A stretch of DNA of 64,000 bases from Plicaturopsis crispa FD-325 SS-3 (lineage: Eukaryota; Basidiomycota; Agaricomycetes; Amylocorticiales; Amylocorticiaceae). The notes beneath the pieces are model-generated. The model worked only from the letters and a program-made list of their open reading frames with translations. It did not search any database and had not been told where the DNA came from. This document shows, piece by piece, positions 57,490-64,000 of this stretch; within the stretch, counting starts at the first letter, position 1, and each line of letters starts with the position of its first letter. Made by a program: the position numbers and the translations under genes. Location: contig KN832568.1 in NCBI GenBank assembly GCA_000827205.1, forward strand, positions 589,241 to 653,240, given 5' to 3'.

Positions 57490-59391
57490 ATGGCCCCAGG
57501 GATGGACCCAGCTACACAGCGAGTCCTCTCGGGCGCAAATAATACCTTGAACCGAATCAGCCCATGCAAAAGCGCGGGTAAACGCGGCTTTCCTGAGCAA
57601 AATCCGCACGAGAAACGCGTCGACTCAGCGCCTTCCTCGACGCAGTCGTCTCCATCCGCGCGCAAGGAGAAAAGGCAAAGACCCGAGAATGGAATGCTTC
57701 ATCGTTTCGACTCTGGATGGAAGCAGAACGGCAACAGAAGCGACAGAGTGCCCATGCTGGACGATGAGTACCATCCCCGAGCACCCATGCACTCTGACTC
57801 GCTCAATGACATGGTCGAATCCCAATTGAGAGCTGCGGTCGCCGCGTTAAAGGACGTGTCGGTGCATCGCGAATGGCCAGAGAGAATAAAGGAGTTAGCG
57901 TCTGCAATAATGAGTAAAGTCGCACCCGAAGCTCTCGCAGAAAACAACGATACGCCCCGCGAACAGGCTGACTCCTTTGTGACACAGAATGAGACAACAA
58001 TTATGAAGTCCCTCGAGGCTCTGACTGCTCAAGTCGCATCCATCCAGGAACGGATCGAGGGCTCAGCTCCGCAAACGAACGGGAAACGGGACAAGCAAAA
58101 ACCCAAAGCTCCAGAAACGCGACAAACGCCTGCGCTGGGACCGACTTACAAACCGGCACCCAAAGCATCTTCCACACGCACACCGTCACTGCCGAAAAAC
58201 CCGCTAGCCGCGCACCACCCATCTCGACTAATCGTCGCGTTCCAGGGCGACCCGTTGGGGGGCGGGCGTCCCTCGGAACGAGATGCGGCGCGGCTCATCA
58301 ACGAGCAGCTAGCGCGCTCGGACGACTCGAAACACCTCATCGTCACCGCCGTCAAATATAACCTGAAAAACAACTGCGTAGTATTCACACGCGAGGACCA
58401 GACCGCCGCCGAACTGCAACGTCACGCAGACAAGTTCCTTCATGTACTCGCCGCTGGGGGGCCGGCGACTACATTGTTGGACGAACGGTGGTATAAGGTC
58501 CAGGTTAACGGTGTCGAGACTGGCAGACAATACGGACAGATATACAACCCGCAGGAGCTTTGGGAGGAGCTGTCTCAGTACAACCCGATTCTGAGCGAGC
58601 TTCAGCCGCTCCACCCTCCCCGATGGATGAGGCCCCAGTTCGACCTTGAAGGCACGGATTTCTCGTCTATCGTTCTGTCGTTTACGAAGGAGGAGGACGC
58701 CGCCGCACTTCTCCACAAGGGCATACTGGCTGCCTTCGGACGCTACTGCACCATCCGCCGACACGCCGACCGTCCGCCAGTCCAACAGTGCAACCGCTGC
58801 TGGAAATTCGGACACTTCGCCGGTATATGCAAAAACTTCAAGACCTGCCGCATTTGCGGTGGGGAACACGACGAGAGGGACTATCCGTGGGGAAACCGCG
58901 ATCCCGACGGGGACGCAAACCTCTTTGCGGCTGACGCGGCATCACACCTGAAGTGCCCCGGGTGTGGTGGCGCTCACCCTGCCAATGCGAGGAGCTGCCC
59001 TGAGCGGGCACGGCATATTGGAGTCACGCGGGAGAAGGAATCGTCGAAGAAGGCTAGCGCGAAAGCGAAGCCGACAAAAGGGAAAGGGAAAGGAAACGAG
59101 GGGAAGGACAACGGATGGAAGGAAGTACGGACGAGGGGAGCTAGATCGCAACCCCGCACGTCGACGACGACCCAGCCCCAGGCAGCGGCGGGCCCGTCAA
59201 ACGCACCTGGCGGGTACGCTAATGCATTTGGCAACTTGCCCGTCGATGAAATGGAGGCGGGGAGCTGGGCGGATGCAATGGAGCAACAGCAGACGAGCAC
59301 AACACGCCAGCTGGAAGGGCTCGGGGAACCGCAGCGCTCCAGTCACGGCGGGGGTTTGCTATCGGGGAACGTCGGTGAGCCCTCAACATGA
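57490..59391 (+). CDS. LINE ORF1, gag-like zinc-knuckle protein
   Basis: 633-codon open frame, ATG 57490 ([18 protein letters not shown]). The N-terminal half is basic and polar with a helix DMVESQLRAAVAALKDVSV. The centre is an RRM-like region (LIVAFQGDPLGGGRPSERDA; HLIVTAVKYNLKNNCVVF). Three C-terminal zinc knuckles follow: CNRCWKFGHFAGIC (complete), CRICGGEHDERDYP, where the last Cys is Tyr, and CPGCGGAHPANARSC (complete). A Lys/Arg-rich tail precedes the stop. Gag proteins of this type bind element RNA to form the ribonucleoprotein. The ORF is intact except for the lost Cys. The TGA at 59389-59391 overlaps the ORF2 ATG at 59388-59390. Confidence 0.9.
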   Translation: MAPGMDPATQRVLSGANNTLNRISPCKSAGKRGFPEQNPHEKRVDSAPSSTQSSPSARKEKRQRPENGMLHRFDSGWKQNGNRSDRVPMLDDEYHPRAPMHSDSLNDMVESQLRAAVAALKDVSVHREWPERIKELASAIMSKVAPEALAENNDTPREQADSFVTQNETTIMKSLEALTAQVASIQERIEGSAPQTNGKRDKQKPKAPETRQTPALGPTYKPAPKASSTRTPSLPKNPLAAHHPSRLIVAFQGDPLGGGRPSERDAARLINEQLARSDDSKHLIVTAVKYNLKNNCVVFTREDQTAAELQRHADKFLHVLAAGGPATTLLDERWYKVQVNGVETGRQYGQIYNPQELWEELSQYNPILSELQPLHPPRWMRPQFDLEGTDFSSIVLSFTKEEDAAALLHKGILAAFGRYCTIRRHADRPPVQQCNRCWKFGHFAGICKNFKTCRICGGEHDERDYPWGNRDPDGDANLFAADAASHLKCPGCGGAHPANARSCPERARHIGVTREKESSKKASAKAKPTKGKGKGNEGKDNGWKEVRTRGARSQPRTSTTTQPQAAAGPSNAPGGYANAFGNLPVDEMEAGSWADAMEQQQTSTTRQLEGLGEPQRSSHGGGLLSGNVGEPST

Positions 59392-59857
59392 AAACGAAAC
59401 CCATCCGCGTCTTGCAGCTAAACACAAACCGGAGCAACCACGTGTGCCATACGCTACTAAACGACTACATTAACAGATTTGATATAATTCTAATGACCGA
59501 ACCATGGTGGGACAGAATCGGAGGGGGTAACACGGGCCCGGTATCGCACCACGCCTGGTCACCAATTCTGCCGGTCGGGACGGTAAACGCAGGTCAACGC
59601 CCTCGAGTTCTAGCGTATACCAAGAGATCGCGCACCGACTTTACAGTGACCCTCCGATCGGACGTCGCACAGGATCTAGACATACAGGTACTCGACGTCC
59701 ACCAGCACCCAAATCCCACCACCACCCTTGTCAATATCTACAGCCAACCACGGTCCTCTTCAACCGTGATACGTAGACGTGCTGACGCAGCCAAACGCCT
59801 GCGCTCTTTACCACTTCCACGCGACAACCCCGTCATCATCAGCGGCGACTGGAACAA
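59388..59857 (+). pseudogene. LINE ORF2, endonuclease fragment (interrupted)
   Basis: ATG 59388 (MKTKPIRVLQLNTNRSNHV). Endonuclease/exonuclease/phosphatase fold: LQLNTNRS (catalytic Asn), DIILMTEPWW (Glu), LVNIYSQPRSS and VIISGDWNN (Asp-x-Asn). The frame runs into the 471 bp insertion at 59858 and stops at 59871-59873. The final strand with the SDH motif is absent. In an intact LINE the RT would follow several hundred residues later. Confidence 0.9.
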
Positions 59858-60328
59858 CATCTGCAAAAAGTGAAAATGCTCGCGTAGCTCTCAGACGTCT
59901 CAGCGCTCTCAGCAGCTGTCAGTTTCGGCACATTTCTGAGAACATCTGAGAAGCTCGGGCCGAGCGTGCGCGGGGGGGTCGATTGGATTCAGTAATAATC
60001 TTCTTGTTGCTTCAATAATTGGACTCTGTCTGTGTAAATAATCTCAAGATAAAGTGCCATGGTATAGCTATGCCTACACACTACAGGAAAAAAAATCGGA
60101 GGAACAGCTTGCCCACAAAACACGCTACATGCTGTTTTGTAGCAGGAAAGGTTGTCAAATGCGAAAACAGTGTTGCTTGCTTGCGATCAATCACCGATGC
60201 GGGCACGTGGCGTCTGAGAGCTCTGAGAGGTACTCTCAGCATCTCTCAGAACGCGCTAGGTGTCTGAGAGCCTGAGAGCGCTGAGAGAGCTGTCAGACGC
60301 TCTCAGCAACCTAAATTTTTTGCAGATG
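59858..60328. mobile_element. 471 bp palindrome-ended insertion with CTCTCAG-rich subterminal arrays
   Basis: The ends are a 12-base inverted repeat, CATCTGCAAAAA on the left and its complement on the right. Next to each end lie clusters of CTCTCAG / CTGAGAG heptamers, in mixed orientation, forming long imperfect hairpins (about 59885-59960 and 60205-60305). No ORF of note. No target duplication is seen: the left flank is ACAA, the right flank TGAC. Structure resembles non-autonomous DNA transposons with subterminal transposase sites; family not assigned. Confidence 0.65.
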
Positions 60329-60626
60329 TGACCGCCTACTTCGAGAGCTACGACGGAAACACGTACCCCTCACGATAGTCAAGTGGGTCTCATCATTCCT
60401 GCAAGACCGCGAAGCAGCCATATGCCTCGACGGTCAGCGCGGAGAGATGAAACCAGTGAAGAACGGCATACCCCAGGGATCTCCAGTATCGCCTATTCTG
60501 TCCATTTTCTATACGGCGGCTCTACAAGAACACTTCGAGGCTCTTGCACGCGCCGATGGCGGCCCACGCGCGGACCGCCCTACTCCTGTCAACTTCAAGA
60601 TGTATATTGATGACGGGCACCTGGTA
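60329..60626 (+). pseudogene. LINE ORF2, reverse transcriptase core fragment
   Basis: In the same frame as ORF2 start: VPLTIVKWVSSFLQDREAAI, then NGIPQGSPVSPILSIFYTA (RT block with PQGSPVSP) and FKMYIDDGHLV (catalytic YxDD). It is cut at the TA preceding 60627. The upstream RT fingers are missing. Confidence 0.9.
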
Positions 60627-62667
60627 CATCAGGAAAAAGGGGGATCCTTAATTCCGTGAATATATCCTAATTATCGAAAATTAAGGCTAATTAGTGATTA
60701 TTGGTAGTAAATAAAATTAGAGGTTTTAGCTACCCCCCCCTCTAATTTAGCATCACATTAAGAGCATTAGTAGACTTTGCTATGAATTTCGGGTTATTAT
60801 CATTTAGTTAGAGCAAAGCTAATAGCCATTTGATGCAGTTCAATGCTTATGGGCATTACTATACAAACAGATACTTCAACATATGTACGGATGTTCAAGG
60901 ACTAGGAGATGAATGAGACAAAACACATTGCATTGCTCTACACTAAACACACATCAGACGGTATCCTACAACACATAGTATATCTAATGTATCCCATCCG
61001 CAACCCATGCCATAATAACGAGGGCATCTAAGTGCGTTTAAGGTCAGACAATATGTACTTCTGTAAATGAGCAATCAACTTACCTCCGGCGCAAATGCAC
61101 GCAACGACCTCCGGAGCGCGCGGTCATTAGCGCAGCGTAAACCACGTAAGGCGAGGACGGTCGCGAGCGTGTGGGTATGCAACGACGCACGATGCGGCGT
61201 GCAGCAAAAATCTGTGAAACAAGCAGTCAGTGGACAATGAACCGAAATAGCTAACTTATCACGCACCAGGCCGTCATGATGCTTCCTTCCGACGAAATAA
61301 CAGCGCGAGATGCTGTGTATAGTGATATGATACTCACGAGTTAGTGTAGATATTAGTGCGAGGGGGGGCGGATGAGGTGTGCTATAATATGGATGAGCAA
61401 TTGCGAGTGAGAGGTTAGAAGAGGGGCTCACCGTGACGCCGAGCCAGCGAATATAACACTGTACAAACCTCGGATGGGAGATGGACGACGACAAAGGAAA
61501 TGGAACTTTGGAAGGGAACAGGAGGGAGGAAAGAGACAAGACAAACATGAACGCAAAGTCGAATCGTCGACGTGGCAGGCAAGTTCAAGCGGAGTTTAAA
61601 CTTTTAGCGCCGGCGCGCCACACGGAGTCGTGTCCTTGTCTAATGCTCTGCCACGTCAAGCACTGTTTACTCCTCGTCTGCCAACCTTGTTGCCGCCTTA
61701 TGCAACGCAGCGCGCACTAGACGACGACCAACGTCGCACTGGATGCTTCGGGGAGACGGTTTTTCTATATCCATGGTGAGTCATAACTTTACTACAGTTA
61801 TTTAGCATGCTCATTCGGACAAGCCAGTATCGCCTCTCGACTTCAAGGCACCCCCGTCGACGGCCGCGACTTAGCGTTTGCGCACCCACCACCCGTCTAC
61901 TGCCCGCCCTCTGTCTTCTCCTCCTTCCTCTACCCCCTCTCGCGTGTGCGCACGTCCGTGCCGACGCATTTGCCCTACGACCTCGTCCCGCCGCGCCTCG
62001 CGTCCGCCCCGTAGTGCGCAAGCAGCGCGTGCTGGTCGATGTCCTGCCGCACCTCCCCGTCCGCAGCCCGCGCAGATGCGCCGCGCCGCGACATGGACTG
62101 TGTATGCACCATGCAGAATGTCAACGGCAGGAGCACGGCTTTGCATACACGTTTGTCGCAATAACGCTGTTTAGAGGGCTCGTACATCCTGATTTACGCT
62201 ATCCTGTACCAATCCACTTGACAATAGAATACACCTTTATTGAGAAACGTTGCAATTGAAGACCACAGGTACAATTTGGAATCCGGCTTCGAATGCCATC
62301 ACAATGAGCTACAGTGGACATACACTGATACCAATTACAATTATACTCGTACAACAGTGAGACTACTTAGCATGAAGCTTTCTAACTTATGAAAACTTAG
62401 AGACTTAGAGACATTAGTCAGGCTCCTAACCACCCGGCCTTGGGAGTTGTGAATAAATTCTAAGTCGACATTCACTCTTGCAGCCACTTTCGGCGCTTTC
62501 CGAAAATCACATGACGCAATTCAAACTCAGCAACTCTAATCCATTCACAACTCCCAAGGCCGGGTGGTTAGGAGCCTGGACATTAGTGCCATTTACCACC
62601 GTTATGCAAACTTGATGCGAAATTAGTGAGCCTTAAGGATTTTTAAGAATCCGGGGTTTTCCTGATG
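60627..62667. mobile_element. 2,041 bp inverted-repeat element inserted at TA in LINE ORF2
   Basis: Left end CATCAGGAAAA, right end its exact complement, with weaker similarity for about 15 more bases (GGGGATCC / GGATTC). A TA dinucleotide flanks both sides (60625-60626 and 62668-62669). Deleting the element with one TA restores the LINE reading frame exactly (2,043 bases = 681 codons), which confirms the boundaries. There is no transposase-like ORF; the longest open frame (61075-61548, -) is patternless. GC-rich 61800-62180 differs in composition from the AT-rich ends. It is a non-autonomous element, with TA target use as in Tc1/mariner-like or related groups, but the family is not proven. 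Confidence 0.85.
62419..62578. mobile_element. 160 bp MITE with perfect 36 bp inverted repeats and 9 bp target duplication
   Basis: The terminal inverted repeats 62419-62454 and 62543-62578 are identical over 36 bases and begin CAGGCTCC. The flanking GACATTAGT is duplicated at 62410-62418 and 62579-62587. The 88-base core has no coding capacity. Nine-base duplication with long perfect ends points to a Mutator-like (MULE) MITE, with hAT (8 bp) less likely. It is nested in the 2,041 bp element and so is the youngest of the three layers. Confidence 0.9.
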
Positions 62668-63656
62668 TAGTATCTTCGGAATCGTTGGATACTAACGTTC
62701 GCATTCTAAGCAGATCTTTCGCACATGTATCGCAGTGGCTAGAAGGCGTCGGCATGTCGGCGGCAGCCGACAAAACCGACCTGATGCATCATTCATGGAG
62801 ACACGACCACGGTCACTCGCCGAGCATTTCGCTCCCAGGACCTAATGGTACACCCACCATAAAATCGGCAGGTACCACTATTCGGTGGCTGGGAGTCCTA
62901 TTTGATAGGAAACTCACATTTGATCAGCATGTGCGCGACCTCGCGGATCGTGCGAGCGCATCGGTAAACGGGATGAGAATGCTTGCTAACACGATCCGGG
63001 GTCTATCACAGGACCACATGCGCACCCTTTTCAGGACGTGTGTCCTCCCCATCCTCACATATGCCAGCCCGGCATGGTGGACGGGAAAACGGAAGCACAT
63101 TGACCTACTGGGTAAAGTACAGAATCAGGCACTCCGACAGATTGCGGCCGCATTCAAGACAACACCGATCAAAGCTCTGGAGCTCATTACAGCAATCCCG
63201 CCCATTTCAATCGCACTTGATCTCAACAATGCCCGATACGCGACGCGCCTCCATAAAATAGGCACTCGCAACCCAGTCATTCAACGCCTACCAGAGGAGT
63301 GGCGCGAAGGCCAGCAGCCAGCAGCTCCACCCCCCTTACCATCGCATCCCCAACCAAAGCGACGGACTAAAAGGCCGGCGAAGAAGAAGAAACCGACTCA
63401 GCTTGACAAGCTCGCACTGAGCACCTACCACCCGATGCAAGGCGAGACGCTCAAACCGTTCGAGCTACCGCCCTGGCGCAAAACTGCAACGGCGTATAAT
63501 GGACGGCTAGTCATAGATCCGTCAACACACGATCTAAAGAAACCAGAGGCAGCCGATTTGCACAAAGACAAAGTACGTGATTTTTTACTCGACGACTCGC
63601 ACTTGCTATTATACTCGGACGGCTCTATGCCACCAGTCCCTGTACCTGAATTATAA
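62668..63656 (+). pseudogene. LINE ORF2, RT C-terminal part and start of RNase H
   Basis: Continues ORF2 after the 2 kb insertion: SFAHVSQWLEGVGMSAAADK, TIRWLGVLFDRKLTFDQHV (RT block), MRTLFRTCVLPILTYASPAW and KVQNQALRQIAAAFKTTP, a Lys-rich linker, then LLLYSDGS with the first catalytic Asp of RNase H. The frame then becomes unrelated sequence (MPPVPVPEL) and stops at 63654-63656. The remaining RNase H residues are absent. Confidence 0.88.
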
Positions 63657-64000
63657 TACATTGTGGTTACGAGCACATGTCGCGTTACAATACGTCAGGC
63701 AACCGCCTTATGGCAACACATTATAATACATCCCCCAACCAAATACCAGCCACTTTCAGCCACTTCAGCCATCTGGGCAATCCTGGTGAATCCCTCAGCC
63801 ACAGCGACCCTCTAGCTTACAAATCATGCAATTTTTTCGGCTCACCGGCTTTGCACCTCTGCGCACGGACCTCCTTCCGCACCTCTGGCCTCGAAATTCC
63901 AGCCACATTCTCACATAGGGCATCAAATTTTTTTTTTCGCATTTTTTGCATTTTTTCGTTGACTTGCCTCCTCTGTGTGTCATGGCCAGCAATATATTTT
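63627..64000. other. Unresolved AT-rich sequence replacing the RNase H domain, to window edge
   Basis: Directly after YSDGS the sequence changes to unrelated DNA. TTATAATACA is repeated exactly 70 bases apart (63651 and 63721). The right edge has long T runs (63926-63956). It is probably a third insertion whose other end is outside the window. Confidence 0.5.

Larger units (their letters stand above)
57490..63626 (+). mobile_element. Non-LTR retrotransposon (LINE) with gag-like ORF1 and EEP-RT-RNase H ORF2, interrupted
   Basis: ORF1 (57490-59391) has CCHC zinc knuckles; ORF2 starts inside its stop codon and carries an apurinic-like endonuclease, the RT active site YIDDG and the first RNase H Asp block LLLYSDGS. 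This order is that of fungal Tad1/I-like LINEs with RNase H. ORF2 is split at 59858-60328, at 60627-62667 and after about 63626. Between the first two, several hundred residues that normally separate endonuclease and RT are missing. Neither the 5' end nor the 3' tail is resolved in the window. The copy cannot be autonomous. Confidence 0.9.

Noticed and set aside
61075-61548. 157-codon minus frame inside the 2 kb inserted element, checked as a transposase
   Set aside because: No DDE/D residues, helix-turn-helix or other transposase pattern could be seen.

Overview
This is a nuclear window from a filamentous basidiomycete, most likely an Agaricomycete of the Polyporales type. That placement rests on dense GT-AG introns of about 50-60 nt with CTNA-like branch sites, very small exons, GC-rich coding sequence, DUF6533 and DUF6534 membrane proteins, an expansin-like secreted protein and a gag/EEP/RT/RNase H LINE. 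The exact species cannot be read from the sequence. No rRNA, tRNA, CRISPR array or bacterial-style operon was seen.

Layout, left to right. 1-618: 3' end of a PPS1-like dual-specificity phosphatase. 1203-5267 (-): ADP1-like ABCG transporter with an EGF-like ectodomain. 6259-7849: DUF6534 membrane protein. 10082-12149: galactokinase. 12497-13624 (-): NmrA-like protein. 15138-16521: DUF6533 membrane protein, with a paralogue at 41011-42398. 17126-18143 (-): SFP1-type zinc finger. 20109-20628 (-): HSP20-like protein. 21702-22839 (-): Cys-rich single-pass membrane protein. 23473-24018 (-): PP1 regulator YPI1. 24562-27024 (-): areA-GATA-like/DUF3295 protein. A 4.4 kb gene-poor stretch follows. 31474-33130: indoleamine 2,3-dioxygenase. 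33522-34501: Rossmann-fold protein with a GC-AG intron. 34674-37842: large disordered membrane-anchored protein. 38292-39548: TFIIF beta.

42751-49489 is a run of four minus-strand genes: an orphan Ser/Gln/Pro-rich protein, a HAD hydrolase, a PFA4-type DHHC palmitoyltransferase and the kinetochore protein DSN1. 49985-53536 is a tandem array of kinase-like genes whose first member is a broken chimera. It shares a segment with the neighbouring gene at 53831-55184. 55982-56500 is a secreted expansin/GH45-like protein.

From 57490 to the right edge the window is transposon. A LINE has ORF1 (gag, zinc knuckles) and ORF2 (endonuclease, RT, start of RNase H) overlapping as ATGA. ORF2 is cut by a 471 bp palindrome-ended element associated with a deletion. 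It is cut again by a 2,041 bp inverted-repeat element flanked by TA, which itself carries a 160 bp MITE with perfect 36 bp inverted repeats and a 9 bp target duplication. A further break lies in the RNase H region.

No single pathway links the genes; most are housekeeping or lineage-specific singletons. The most unusual structural signals are an apparent one-nucleotide exon in the palmitoyltransferase gene, an 8 nt exon inside the galactokinase GEHIDY motif, the chimeric kinase array and the nested insertions. All exon joins were made by eye from GT/AG signals, reading frame and family motifs.
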